A DNA stretch of 64,000 nt from Pedobacter chinensis (GCF_003339865.1 NZ_QPKV01000013.1:84925-148924), one strand, 5' to 3'. Shown: positions 1-10,238, counted from the first letter of the stretch. Notes: a model not told the origin generated them from the sequence alone. Program-made: numbers and translations.

Positions 1-1
1 A

Positions 2-2533
2 GAACGTTCCATTACCGCAATAGATCCTGAGGATATTGAATCGTTCACAGTTTTGAAAGATGCATCTGGTACTGCTGTATATGGTGTTAGAGGTGCAAAT
101 GGTGTAATCATCGTAAAAACCAAAACAGGTAAAGTAGGTAAACCATCAATCTTCTTCGATTATAATGAGGGTATCAGTACCTTTGTCAGACATCCGGAAT
201 CTTTAGATGGTGTGAACTATATGAACCTCGCAAATGAGGCATTAACAGGAAGAGGCCAGGCTGCAAAGTATTCACAAGACTATATTAATAGAACTACATC
301 AGGTGCCGACCCCTTGGTTTATCCTAATGTAAACTGGATGAGCGAATTATTCGATAAATACAGTAGTACCCGCAGAGCAAATTTAAATGCAAGTGGTGGT
401 GTAGATAATGCTCAATATTATGTTTCGCTAGCTTATTATAATGAAGGCGGTTTCTTAAAAACAGATGATTTAGCACAATATAATTCAGCCTTAAATTATT
501 CACGTTACAACTTTACGAGTAACTTAAACTTAAAACTAACCAATACTACTAAATTGGATTTAGGTATCCAAGGTTATGCTTCTACAGGCAATTATCCTGG
601 CGAAAATACTGAAGATATTTTCCGCTCTGCATTGGATGTATCACCGGTTGAGTATCCTGTTATGTATCCGGGAGGTTTTATCCCAGGTCGTTCATCAAAT
701 GGTGGTTTTAGAAATCCTTATGCAGATTTAACAAGAAGAGGTTACCGTACTGAATTTAAAAATCAGCTGTATACCAACTTGAGATTGACTCAGGATTTGA
801 AAATGGTTACCGAAGGTTTAACCGCAACTGCAATGGTTGCCTTCGATGCTTATAACGAGAACTTTATCAGAAGATCAAAAAGAGAAAGCACATACTTTAT
901 TAGAGACATTAATAATCCTTACAAAGCTGATGGTTCTTTAGATTTATTTCAATCATTTACCAGCGGTGGTAACTATTTAAGTTTCGAGCCATCAAGAGGT
1001 GGTAATAGAAAATTTTATACTGAAGCCGCAGTTAATTATGATAGGGCTTTTGGAAAGCACCGTGTTGGTGGTTTAATTTTGGCCTATACCCAAGATTACA
1101 CCAACCCATTCGCTGGCGATTTCACTGCGTCAATTCCTGAAAGATTTATTGGAGTTGCTGCTCGGGGTACTTACTCATACGATGACCGCTACTTTGCAGA
1201 GGCCAACTTTGGTTATAATGGATCGGAATTATTTTCTCCTAATAACAGATATGGTTCTTTTCCGGCTTTTGGCATTGGATGGATTCCATCAAATGAAAAA
1301 TTTTGGGAATCAATGAAAAATACCATTTCTTTTTTAAAGTTCAGGTATTCTGATGGTATTACTGGTATTGGTAAAATCTCTGATGCTAATTTAGTAGGTA
1401 GAAGGTTTGCTTATTTAACACTGGTTTCAGATGGTGCAGCAGGTTATCAATTCGGTAAAAATTACGATAATGGAATAAGTGGAATCAATGTGACTGATTA
1501 TGGTGTTGATGTTGTTTGGGCTGAATCCCGTAAGCAGGATTTAGGCATGGAGATCAGAACTTTGAAAGATAATTTATACCTAATTGTTGATTTATTTAAA
1601 GAACAACGTACTGGTATCTTTTTCCAGCGTCAATCTATTCCTGGATATGTAGGTTTAACCAATCAGCCTTATGGTAATTTAGGCGAGGTGGATAATCGAG
1701 GTATCGATGCCACCTTAGAGTATAACTTCAAGGTAGGTCAGGTAGATTTTGGTATCAGGGGTACATTTACTTATAACAAAGATAAAATTTTAAAAGATGA
1801 TCGTCCGGCCCAACCTTATCCATGGATGAACCGCATAGGAACTAACGTATTATCGAGATTCGGTTATGTAGCTGAAAAGCTTTATGATACACAAGAAGAA
1901 ATTAATGCCAGCGCTGCACCAGGTTCTAAAAGTAATTTAAGGCCAGGTGATATCAAATACAAAGATTTAAACGGTGATGGTTTAATTAACGATTACGATA
2001 AAGCTCAAATTGGTAGGGGTGATGTTCCTAACAAAGTTTATGGTTTCGGTTTAAACGTATCATATAAAGGTTTTGCCCTGGCAACTTTCTTTCAAGGTGC
2101 GCACGGTGCTGATATAATGCTTGGTGGTTCAGGGATATTTCCGTTCAACGGTGGTGGCGGTTTAAGTAATGCTTATGATATCGCTGTTGATCGTTGGACA
2201 CCTTCAAACCCTAATCAAAATGCATTCTATCCACGCTTAGCTTATGGTGAGGCAGATAATACGAACAATACTTTAGAAAGTTCATGGTGGGTTAAAGATG
2301 TAAATTTCCTGCGTTTGAAATCTGCTCAGTTAAGCTACAATCTTCCGACGAAATTTGCTGAGAAAATTTATCTTAAAAATGCAGCGATTTATTTAATCGG
2401 AAATAACCTATTAACATTTAGCGATTGGAAACTTTGGGACCCGGAGCTTAATACTAATAGTGGCGGCAGAGCCAATGGCGCTAAATACCCAATTACCAGA
2501 ACTTTATCATTAGGTATTAATGTTAAATTTTAA
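2..2533 (+). CDS. SusC-like TonB-dependent receptor, 5' end outside window
   Basis: This is an outer-membrane beta-barrel that imports oligosaccharides with TonB energy and pairs with the SusD encoded 12 bp downstream. The frame is open from base 2, so the signal peptide, carboxypeptidase-like domain and most of the plug are missing. The retained part opens inside the plug with the SusC-family signature KDASGTAVYGVRGANGVI and runs through the barrel to a terminal aromatic residue (GINVKF). The glycosidases downstream suggest an alpha-mannan oligosaccharide substrate; this is inferred from context and not from the receptor itself. Confidence 0.95.
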   Translation, partial: ERSITAIDPEDIESFTVLKDASGTAVYGVRGANGVIIVKTKTGKVGKPSIFFDYNEGISTFVRHPESLDGVNYMNLANEALTGRGQAAKYSQDYINRTTSGADPLVYPNVNWMSELFDKYSSTRRANLNASGGVDNAQYYVSLAYYNEGGFLKTDDLAQYNSALNYSRYNFTSNLNLKLTNTTKLDLGIQGYASTGNYPGENTEDIFRSALDVSPVEYPVMYPGGFIPGRSSNGGFRNPYADLTRRGYRTEFKNQLYTNLRLTQDLKMVTEGLTATAMVAFDAYNENFIRRSKRESTYFIRDINNPYKADGSLDLFQSFTSGGNYLSFEPSRGGNRKFYTEAAVNYDRAFGKHRVGGLILAYTQDYTNPFAGDFTASIPERFIGVAARGTYSYDDRYFAEANFGYNGSELFSPNNRYGSFPAFGIGWIPSNEKFWESMKNTISFLKFRYSDGITGIGKISDANLVGRRFAYLTLVSDGAAGYQFGKNYDNGISGINVTDYGVDVVWAESRKQDLGMEIRTLKDNLYLIVDLFKEQRTGIFFQRQSIPGYVGLTNQPYGNLGEVDNRGIDATLEYNFKVGQVDFGIRGTFTYNKDKILKDDRPAQPYPWMNRIGTNVLSRFGYVAEKLYDTQEEINASAAPGSKSNLRPGDIKYKDLNGDGLINDYDKAQIGRGDVPNKVYGFGLNVSYKGFALATFFQGAHGADIMLGGSGIFPFNGGGGLSNAYDIAVDRWTPSNPNQNAFYPRLAYGEADNTNNTLESSWWVKDVNFLRLKSAQLSYNLPTKFAEKIYLKNAAIYLIGNNLLTFSDWKLWDPELNTNSGGRANGAKYPITRTLSLGINVKF

Positions 2534-2545
2534 GAATTAGAAATC

Positions 2546-4366
2546 ATGAAAAAATATATATTTGTTGCATTTGTAGCTTGCTTAACCCTTGCTACGTCTT
2601 GTAAAAAAGGTTTTCTGGATCAAGTACCTAATGATAGGTTAACACTTGATGAAACCTTTACCAATCGTGCTACGGCAGAAAAATTTTTAGCTAATGTTTA
2701 TAGTCTTATTCCTGATGAGTTTGGGCAAAGAGATCCGAATACCGGAAGAAGTGCAGGTGTTTGGACTGGCGCTGCCGACGAAGCAGAATTTGTGTGGGGA
2801 TTTAACCAGGCCAACAACGTAAATATCGGTAGCTGGGATGCTAACTCGGGCTTTGTAAATGCGTATTGGAACAACTTTTACAGGGGTATTCGTTCGGCAA
2901 GTTTCTTCATGGCCAACATTGACAAAGTAACTCAGGATATCACACCTCAGTTAACCACTCAATATAAAAATGAAGCAAGGGCTTTAAGAGCAATTTATTA
3001 TTTCTATTTGGTTCGTATTTATGGCCCGGTTGTTCTATTGGGTGAAAACGTAATTGAACCAGATGCACCAACAGAAAGTATTCATTTGCCTAGAAGTAGT
3101 TTTGATGAGTGTATTAACTACATTGCTGCTGAACTTCAAAGTGCGGCAGATAATTTGCCAGTTAACCCAATTAATGATGCAAATTATGGTAGAATCACTA
3201 AAGGGCAGGCTTTAGCTTACCGATTACAAGCTTATTTGTTGGCTGCAAGCCCGCTTTATAATGGTAATACCGATTTAGCTAACCTTAAAAACAAAGACGG
3301 AAAACAGCTGGTTAGCCAAACTTACGATGCTTCAAAATGGAAAAGAGCATCTGATGCTTACAAAGCTTACATTCAACAATTTGTTCCAGGTACTTATAGT
3401 TTGTTCAGAAAAAATAATTCTTCTGGTGTTTTCGACCCTTATTTATCTTGTCGTGATATCTTTTTAGATAAATTCAACAATGAAATTATCATGTCGAGAT
3501 TAGATGCATCTATTGAAGGCAGACAATATGAAATGACACCCTATCATAGTGGAAAGGCATCTGAAGTGAGAGGTTCAGCTGGTTTAGGAGCAACTCAAAA
3601 TCAAGTCGATGCTTTCTTTACCGCAAATGGTCGTAGTATTGATGATCCTGCCTCGGGCTATGTAAGCACTGGTTTTACTGATTACAAAGCACCGGGAAGT
3701 CCGATTGAAACCAATACTTACAATCAATGGGTTAATCGTGAACCACGTTTCTACGTAAATATCACCTACCATAACAGTGTTTGGCTAAATACTTCTTTTG
3801 GCAACGTCATTACAGAGTTTAATAACAACGGTAACTCAGGTAAAGCAACCGGAGGTAACGATTATACAGTTACAGGTTATGCAGTAAGAAAAGCAATGGG
3901 CCTGGGTAACTGGAGAGAGAGTAATCGTGCTTGTATCCTTTATCGCGTAGGTAATCTATTCCTGGATTATGTTGAGGCATTAAATGAATCAACTCCAGGT
4001 GATCCGGATATCCTGATTTATTTAAACCAAATCAGAGAAAGAGCTGGTATTCCACAATATGGTTCTGGCACGGGTCAAATTCCTGTTCCCGCAGATCAGG
4101 CTGCAATGAGAATTGCCATTAGAAAAGAACGTAGATCAGAACTTGCTTTTGAAAATGTAAGGTATTTTGATACCAGAAGATGGAAAATTGCTGAAACAAC
4201 GGATAACGGGCCAATCTATGGCTTAAATATTACCCAAAATTTACCAGACTTTTTAACGGTGGTGCCTTTTGAAACAAGGGTGTTTACTAAAAGACATTAT
4301 TTGTTTCCAATCCCGGCAAAAGACGTTAATTCTGATGATTTAATGGTGCAGAATCCAGGTTGGTAA
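2546..4366 (+). CDS. SusD/RagB-family glycan-binding lipoprotein
   Basis: This surface lipoprotein caps the SusC channel and binds glycan. It has a lipoprotein signal peptide (MKKYIFVAFVACLTLATSC, lipid Cys at residue 19) followed by the family start KKGFLDQVPND. The TPR-like helical part includes ARALRAIYYFYLVRIYGPVV, and the C-terminal RKERRSELAFENVRYFDTRRW is the typical SusD ending motif. At 606 residues it has normal length. It follows SusC by 12 bp, so the two are surely co-transcribed. Mannan as ligand is inferred from the GH76 and GH92 genes downstream. Confidence 0.95.
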   Translation: MKKYIFVAFVACLTLATSCKKGFLDQVPNDRLTLDETFTNRATAEKFLANVYSLIPDEFGQRDPNTGRSAGVWTGAADEAEFVWGFNQANNVNIGSWDANSGFVNAYWNNFYRGIRSASFFMANIDKVTQDITPQLTTQYKNEARALRAIYYFYLVRIYGPVVLLGENVIEPDAPTESIHLPRSSFDECINYIAAELQSAADNLPVNPINDANYGRITKGQALAYRLQAYLLAASPLYNGNTDLANLKNKDGKQLVSQTYDASKWKRASDAYKAYIQQFVPGTYSLFRKNNSSGVFDPYLSCRDIFLDKFNNEIIMSRLDASIEGRQYEMTPYHSGKASEVRGSAGLGATQNQVDAFFTANGRSIDDPASGYVSTGFTDYKAPGSPIETNTYNQWVNREPRFYVNITYHNSVWLNTSFGNVITEFNNNGNSGKATGGNDYTVTGYAVRKAMGLGNWRESNRACILYRVGNLFLDYVEALNESTPGDPDILIYLNQIRERAGIPQYGSGTGQIPVPADQAAMRIAIRKERRSELAFENVRYFDTRRWKIAETTDNGPIYGLNITQNLPDFLTVVPFETRVFTKRHYLFPIPAKDVNSDDLMVQNPGW

Positions 4367-4393
4367 TTCATCTTTTGAATTCAAATAACTAAA

Positions 4394-4448
4394 ATCAGGT
4401 GGTACTTACATTCATCTACTTATGTAAGTGCCATCCTGATAATTTTTA
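4394..4448 (+). terminator. Hairpin with short U-run after susCD (attenuator or terminator)
   Basis: A long stem pairs ATCAGG-TGG-ACTTACAT with its complement ending CCATCCTGAT and is followed by AATTTTTAA. It lies between susD and the GH76 gene, inside the presumed operon. In Bacteroidota PULs such a hairpin can lower expression of the enzyme genes relative to susCD by partial termination. Partial readthrough is inferred. Confidence 0.65.
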
Positions 4449-4460
4449 ACCGTACGAACA

Positions 4461-5630
4461 ATGTTTATGGAAAACATCCCAATACCCGCAAACCTGAAGA
4501 TACTCAAGAGAATTGTTATGCCTTTAAGTTTAATCATAACGCTATTCATCAGTTCTTGCAGTAAAAAAGGAATTGAGGAACCCGCTCCAAAACCATCAGC
4601 ATTTCCTCCTTCAACTACAACTTTTTCTGCAACAGATGCAACAATAGCATTCAATTCTTTTAACAATATTTATTACAGCCCTACTGATAAACTTTATTAC
4701 AGCACAACCGAAAAGAAAGGTATTGCAGCCATTTGGACACAAGCGATTTACTGGGATATTGTAATGAATGCTTATGAACGAACCAAAGATCAGGCATATT
4801 ATAAAATGATAACTGATATGTATGATGGGGGTGCAAAACGCTATGATAATTACAATTGGGATAACTCTGTAGAATGGTTTATTTATGATGACATGATGTG
4901 GTGGGTAATGTCACTTGCCCGTGCTTATGAAATCACAAAAAATCAGGTTTATTTAGATAAAGCTAAATCGGGCTTTACCAAAGTTTGGAATGGTTCTTAT
5001 GATCCGGTAAAAGGAGGCATGTTCTGGGATTTTAAACACAGTGGTAAAAATGCCTGTATTAATTTTCCAACGGTAATTGCAGCCATGCGTTTGTATAACA
5101 TTACTAAGGATGAATCTTATCTAACTAAAGCCAAAAGTATTTACACCTGGTCAAGAGAAAATCTTTTCGATATTTCAAAAGGCAGAGTTGCCGATCACAA
5201 GGTTGGAGATAACAACCCTGGTTTTGAAGATTATACCTACAATCAGGGTACTTTAATTGGTGCTGCAATTTTATTGTATAGAAACACCAATATACAAAGC
5301 TATTTAGATGATGCCAAACTTGCTGCAAACTATACAAAAAATACAATGAGCGATCCGAGTGGTATTTTGCCTGCTGAAGGAGACTGGAATGAACAAGGGG
5401 TTTTAAAAGCCATTTTTGCACAATATCTTGCTGATTTGGCTAAAGCTTATCCTGCCGGAGATTATGCTAAATGGGCAGTTTTCAATGCAAATACAGCTTG
5501 GGAAAATCGCGATTTCGGTCGCGGGACTATGCACAGAAATTACAAAGTTCCTTGTCCAACAGGAATTGTTCAATCATACGAATCGAGCAGCGCAGTTGCA
5601 TTTATGCAATTATTCGCTCCAACTAATTAG
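4461..5630 (+). CDS. GH76 family alpha-1,6-mannanase lipoprotein
   Basis: Predicted endo-acting alpha-1,6-mannanase that cuts the backbone of alpha-mannan. The family's (alpha/alpha)6-barrel features are visible: the catalytic Asp pair in IYDDMMWWVMSLARAYE (D143-D144), the GGMFWDFKHSGKNACINFPTV segment split across the middle of the protein, and FEDYTYNQGTLIGAAILLYR. The N-terminus is a lipoprotein signal with a basic region (residues 14-17) and the lipobox FISSC (Cys33), so surface or periplasmic anchoring is likely. A start two codons downstream is equally possible. The gene follows the hairpin after susD and precedes an unassigned gene by 8 bp. Length (389 aa) is normal for GH76. Confidence 0.9.
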   Translation: MFMENIPIPANLKILKRIVMPLSLIITLFISSCSKKGIEEPAPKPSAFPPSTTTFSATDATIAFNSFNNIYYSPTDKLYYSTTEKKGIAAIWTQAIYWDIVMNAYERTKDQAYYKMITDMYDGGAKRYDNYNWDNSVEWFIYDDMMWWVMSLARAYEITKNQVYLDKAKSGFTKVWNGSYDPVKGGMFWDFKHSGKNACINFPTVIAAMRLYNITKDESYLTKAKSIYTWSRENLFDISKGRVADHKVGDNNPGFEDYTYNQGTLIGAAILLYRNTNIQSYLDDAKLAANYTKNTMSDPSGILPAEGDWNEQGVLKAIFAQYLADLAKAYPAGDYAKWAVFNANTAWENRDFGRGTMHRNYKVPCPTGIVQSYESSSAVAFMQLFAPTN

Positions 5631-5638
5631 ATGTAGAG

Positions 5639-7816
5639 ATGAGAAACTTAAAATATTACACATCGATTTCTGCATTGGCAATCAGTTTAATTGTGCAAAG
5701 CGATGTATTGGCTCAGGTTAAATCAAAACAGAAAACTTCTTTTCAGGTTTCTGCTCCCTGGAGTGCCGATTATGATGTTCGTTCTGATATTGCAATGGTT
5801 TACGGAATTAATGATGATGGCGGAAAATTCGAAGAGCGTGTAAAAGGTTATAGAGACAAGGGTTACGAAGTGCAGTTTATGACCGGAATTGCCTGGGGTC
5901 AGTATAAAGATTACTTTTTAGGCGAGTGGGATGGGAAAAATCATTTAGATGAAGGACAAATGATGCGAAATGGCGAAACCATTTGGCATGGAAAAAATGT
6001 TCCCTACATTGTTCCGACAGCCAATTTCCTGACCTATATGAAGAGTCATGTAAAACGTGCTATTGATGCCGGAGTTACAGCAATTTATCTGGAAGAACCA
6101 GAGTTCTGGGCTCGCGCAGGTTACAGTCAAACTTTTAAAGATGAGTGGCAGAAATATTATGGTTTTCCCTGGATGGCTCAACACGAATCACCAGAGGCAA
6201 CATATCTTTCTTCAAAACTGAAATACCAACTTTATTTCAATGCCTTAAAAGAAGTTTTTACCTATGTTAAAACTTATAGCGAAAGCAAAGGCAAGCGGGT
6301 AAAATGTTTTGTGCCCACGCACTCGCTGATTAATTACTCATCGTGGCAAATTGTTAGTCCGGAAGCAAGTTTAGCCAATTTAGAAGGGATGGATGGTTAT
6401 ATCGCACAGGTGTGGACAGGAACATCCCGTGAACCTGTATTTTATAATGGATTAGAAAAAGAACGTGTATTCGAAAATGCATTTTTGGAATACGGTTCCA
6501 TGGTTTCGATGACTGCTCCAACAGGTAGAAAAATTTATTTTCTTACCGATCCAATAGAAGATCGGGCAAGATCGTGGGATGATTACAAGGTTAATTACCA
6601 GGCAACTTTTACTGCAGAATTGTTATATCCAATGGTTGATAATTATGAAGTAATGCCCTGGCCAAACCGCATTTACAGGGGGCGGTTTCCTGTAGAAGGC
6701 ATGAAAGAAAGACAACCTATTTCTCCGGCCTATGCCACACAAATGCAGGTAATGGTTAATTCTTTAAATCAAATGCCACTGTCAAAAAATAAGTTGAATG
6801 GAAGCCATGGAATAGGTGTTTTACTGGCAAACTCAATGATGTTTCAGCGTTTTCCAACCCACGAGGGTTATGATGATCCTCAATTATCCAACTTTTACGG
6901 AATGGCCATTCCATTGTTAAAGCAGGGCATTCCGGTAGAAACAGTCCATATGGAGAACCTGGCCAATAAAAACACTTTAAAAGACATTAAGGTGCTGATT
7001 ATGAGTTATGCGAATATGAAACCTTTATCAGCAGATTTTCATCAGGAATTAGCCAAATGGGTAAAAGGCGGAGGCGTTTTACTTTATTATGGCAGAGATA
7101 ACGATCCATTCCAAAATGTTAAAGAATGGTGGAATACCAATGGTAACTCATTCAAAGCACCATCGCAGCATTTATTCGGTTTGTTAGGTATTACCGAAAA
7201 TGCAAATAGCAGTGCTTATGAAGTGGGCCAGGGCAAAGTTTATCTGGTGCGTAAAGATCCAAAAGAACTGATCATGAAAGAAAACGGCGATAAAGATTTT
7301 ATGGCCATGCTTAAACAAGCTTATGAAAATGACGCAAAGGCGGGCGATCTTATTCTTAAAAACAATTTCGTTCTGGAACGTGGCCCTTTTGTAATCTCTG
7401 CTGTTTTGGATGAAAGCCAAAGCCAATCGCCTTTAACACTAAATGGAATTTTTATCGACCTGTTCGATCCAACACTTCCAATATTAAACACAAAAACAAT
7501 TCAACCAGGTGCGCAAGCTTATTTGTTTGATGTAAACAAGGTTGAAAATAAAAATAAACCTCAGGTTTTAGCAGCTGCTGCAAGAGTTACGGATGAAATT
7601 TTAACCAAAAAATCTTATCAGTTTGTTGCAAAAAGCCCAGCCAAAACAAATAATATGATGCGAATCCTGTTATCGGCTAAACCAACAAAAATTACTGCCG
7701 GTACAGGTGGCAAAGAATTGCCGCTTTCTAAAAGTGATTGGGATGAAAAATCGAAAACACTTTTACTGGGCTTTGAAAATTTCAGCGAAGGTGTAAAGGT
7801 TAACATCAGCTGGTAA
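5639..7816 (+). CDS. Exported glycosidase-like TIM-barrel protein of unknown family
   Basis: I do not recognise an established family. The protein starts with a Sec signal peptide (to about residue 26, VLAQ). Residues about 45-350 look like a glycosidase TIM barrel: a strand-like AMVYGINDDGG, then AIDAGVTAIYLEEPEFW with clustered acids, and NYEVMPWPNRIYRG with a second candidate catalytic Glu. Residues about 375-540 resemble the flavodoxin-like or GATase-like trimerization region of beta-galactosidase-type enzymes (VLIMSYANMKPLSADFHQELAKWVKGGGVLLYYG). The C-terminus is beta-rich. Its place 8 bp after the GH76 gene inside the mannan locus suggests glycan processing. Catalytic activity is inferred only. 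Confidence 0.6.
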   Translation: MRNLKYYTSISALAISLIVQSDVLAQVKSKQKTSFQVSAPWSADYDVRSDIAMVYGINDDGGKFEERVKGYRDKGYEVQFMTGIAWGQYKDYFLGEWDGKNHLDEGQMMRNGETIWHGKNVPYIVPTANFLTYMKSHVKRAIDAGVTAIYLEEPEFWARAGYSQTFKDEWQKYYGFPWMAQHESPEATYLSSKLKYQLYFNALKEVFTYVKTYSESKGKRVKCFVPTHSLINYSSWQIVSPEASLANLEGMDGYIAQVWTGTSREPVFYNGLEKERVFENAFLEYGSMVSMTAPTGRKIYFLTDPIEDRARSWDDYKVNYQATFTAELLYPMVDNYEVMPWPNRIYRGRFPVEGMKERQPISPAYATQMQVMVNSLNQMPLSKNKLNGSHGIGVLLANSMMFQRFPTHEGYDDPQLSNFYGMAIPLLKQGIPVETVHMENLANKNTLKDIKVLIMSYANMKPLSADFHQELAKWVKGGGVLLYYGRDNDPFQNVKEWWNTNGNSFKAPSQHLFGLLGITENANSSAYEVGQGKVYLVRKDPKELIMKENGDKDFMAMLKQAYENDAKAGDLILKNNFVLERGPFVISAVLDESQSQSPLTLNGIFIDLFDPTLPILNTKTIQPGAQAYLFDVNKVENKNKPQVLAAAARVTDEILTKKSYQFVAKSPAKTNNMMRILLSAKPTKITAGTGGKELPLSKSDWDEKSKTLLLGFENFSEGVKVNISW

Positions 7817-7841
7817 AAGCATAATGATAAATAAATTTTCA

Positions 7842-7860
7842 GTCTGAGCTTGTCGAAGAC
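7842..7860. repeat. Short dispersed repeat GTCTGAGCTTGTCGAAGAC
   Basis: This 19-bp sequence, with complementary GTCT and AGAC ends, belongs to the TGAGCTTGTCGAAG-type intergenic repeats common in Bacteroidota genomes. It lies in the 110-bp gap before the first GH92 gene. No function is evident. Confidence 0.4.
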
Positions 7861-7926
7861 TTTTAATAATAAAATTTGATTTCCTTCAACATTATAGAAC
7901 GAAAAAATAACCAAACACACACACAA

Positions 7927-10194
7927 ATGAAACCTAAATTAATCGTCACCATTTTAATTTGCTTTGCTGCCAAAGGGTTATTGGCACAGCAAAAAGATTT
8001 GGTAAACTATGTAAACACGCTTCAGGGAACCAACTCCAAGCACGAACTTACCCGGGGAAATACTTATCCAACTACTGCCTTACCTTTTGGGATGCACACC
8101 TGGACCCCGCAAACGGGCAGAAATGGAGATGGCTGGAAATATCAATATTTTAAAGATAAAATCAGGGGATTTCAACAGGCTCATCAATGTAGTTCCTGGA
8201 GCAGAGATTATGCTGTTTTTTCATTAATGCCAATGGTAGATCAATTAATGGTTGATGAGAATCAACGTGAAACCAGATTTAGCCATGCAAATGAAATAGC
8301 CAAACCAAATTATTACAAGGTAAAACTTGATAATGAAATCACTACCGAGATTTCTCCATCAGAACGGGGTGCACATTTACGTTTCAGCTATCCTAAAGGC
8401 AAAAAGAGTTTTTTAATTCTTGATGGTTATACCCGGTTAAGTGGTGTTCAGATCTATCCTAAAGAAAATAAAATCACTGGCTATGTGAATAACGGCGAAG
8501 GATTCAAAAAAGGTTGGAAAAGCTATTTTGTGTTGAAATTTGATCAGCCAATTAAAGCTTTTGGTACCTGGGAAAACAAGAAAAATACCATTAATCCTGA
8601 TTCTGTTACTGCTGATGGATTTGGAAAAGGTGCTTATGTGGAGTTTAAGGCTGGTGCAAAAGTTCAGGTAAAAACTGCATCATCGTATATTAGTTTGGAG
8701 CAGGCCGAATTAAACCTTAAAAGAGAGTTAGGTGCAGATAAAACATTAGAGCAAACCAAAGCTAAAGCAGCAGCGGTTTGGAACCAATCATTAGGAAAGA
8801 TCGTGGTAGAAGGTGGGAGCCAGGCTGATATGGAAACTTTCTATTCATGCTTTTTTAGAGCAAGTTTATTTTCCAGAAAGTTTTATGAGATAGATGTTAA
8901 TGGTAAACCACATTATTTCAGTCCTTATGATGGAACGGTTCACGCAGGTTATATGTATACCGATACTGGTTTTTGGGATACTTTTAGAGCACAATTCCCC
9001 CTAAACACATTGATTCAGCCAGAAATGCATGGTCGATATATGCAGGCCATGATTGAAGCTTATGAGCAATGTGGCTGGTTGCCTTCCTGGTCATTTCCAA
9101 GTGAGGCCGGAAGCATGATTGGAAATCATGCTATTTCGTTATTTACCGATGCCTGGGCAAAAGGAATACACACTTTCGATCCTAAGAAGGCATTGGAAGC
9201 TTATCTGCATGAAGCAACCAACAAAGGGCCCTGGGGGCCAGCAAATGGAAGAGATGGCTGGAAAGAATACTATCAATTAGGATACGTTCCCTATCCAAAA
9301 TACAGAGAGGCAACCGCTAAAACTTTAGAATATGCCTATGATGATTATTGTGGATATGAATTGGCAAAAATGACGGGTAATCAATTTTACATGGACATCT
9401 TTAAGCGTCAAATGTATAATTACAAAAATGTTTACGATCCGGGAACCCGATTTATGAGAGGCAGAGATATAAATGGCAATTGGATTCCTGATTTCGATCC
9501 GATTGAATGGGGTGGACCATTTACAGAAGGAAATGCATGGCATTGGCAATGGTCTGTTTTTCAGGATACAAAAGGCCTGATCAACATGATGGGAGGGAAT
9601 CAAAATTTCACAACTAAATTAGATTCCGTATTTTCGGAGCCAAATACGGTAAAAGTAGGTACTTATGGCGGAATGATTCATGAAATGACTGAAATGGTTA
9701 TGGCGAATATGGGGCAATATGCTCATGGAAACCAACCCATTCAACATATGGTATATTTGTACAATTATGCCAATCAACCCTGGAAAGCACAATTTCATGC
9801 CCGCAACGTAATGAGTAAGTTATATGATGCAACAGAAAACGGCTATCCGGGAGATGAGGATCAGGGACAAACTTCATCATGGTATGTATTAAGTGCATTG
9901 GGTTTTTACAGTGTTACACCAGGTACGGGCGAATATGTTTTTGGTAGCCCAATGTTTAAAAAAATAACCATCAACTTAGAAAACGGTAAAAAATTTGTAA
10001 TTGATGCGCCAGCTAACGACGCATCGAATGTTTATATAAAATCTGCAAGTCTAAATGGCAAAGCGTATACACGCAATTTTATTACACACCAGGATTTGGT
10101 TAATGGTGGAACATTAAAATTAGAAATGAGCAACAAACCTGAATTAAACAGAGGTTTGGCCGAAAGCGATAAGCCGTTTTCGTTAACAAAGTAG
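7927..10194 (+). CDS. GH92 exo-alpha-mannosidase
   Basis: Calcium-dependent exo-alpha-mannosidase that releases mannose from mannan side chains or N-glycans. The start ATG at 7927 is chosen because it opens a clean signal peptide (MKPKLIVTILICFAAKGLLAQ); the frame stays open upstream to 7876, which would add 17 polar residues. Family motifs: GNTYPTTALPFGMHTWTPQTG near the N-terminus, FTEGNAWHWQWSVFQD with the presumed catalytic acid E534, and GYPGDEDQGQ with the presumed base pair D643/D645. A His-Glu pair (H585-E586, in MIHEMTEM) matches the pair linked to alpha-1,2 specificity in characterised Bacteroides GH92 enzymes. Length (755 aa) is normal. Confidence 0.95.
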   Translation: MKPKLIVTILICFAAKGLLAQQKDLVNYVNTLQGTNSKHELTRGNTYPTTALPFGMHTWTPQTGRNGDGWKYQYFKDKIRGFQQAHQCSSWSRDYAVFSLMPMVDQLMVDENQRETRFSHANEIAKPNYYKVKLDNEITTEISPSERGAHLRFSYPKGKKSFLILDGYTRLSGVQIYPKENKITGYVNNGEGFKKGWKSYFVLKFDQPIKAFGTWENKKNTINPDSVTADGFGKGAYVEFKAGAKVQVKTASSYISLEQAELNLKRELGADKTLEQTKAKAAAVWNQSLGKIVVEGGSQADMETFYSCFFRASLFSRKFYEIDVNGKPHYFSPYDGTVHAGYMYTDTGFWDTFRAQFPLNTLIQPEMHGRYMQAMIEAYEQCGWLPSWSFPSEAGSMIGNHAISLFTDAWAKGIHTFDPKKALEAYLHEATNKGPWGPANGRDGWKEYYQLGYVPYPKYREATAKTLEYAYDDYCGYELAKMTGNQFYMDIFKRQMYNYKNVYDPGTRFMRGRDINGNWIPDFDPIEWGGPFTEGNAWHWQWSVFQDTKGLINMMGGNQNFTTKLDSVFSEPNTVKVGTYGGMIHEMTEMVMANMGQYAHGNQPIQHMVYLYNYANQPWKAQFHARNVMSKLYDATENGYPGDEDQGQTSSWYVLSALGFYSVTPGTGEYVFGSPMFKKITINLENGKKFVIDAPANDASNVYIKSASLNGKAYTRNFITHQDLVNGGTLKLEMSNKPELNRGLAESDKPFSLTK

Positions 10195-10238
10195 CTTAAA
10201 ATCAGAGAAAAGAATTTTTACAGAAATATAGAGAAAGA

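Noticed and set aside
7876..7926. Upstream start of the first GH92 gene
   Set aside because: It would place 17 polar residues before the signal peptide; the ATG at 7927 starts the signal directly.
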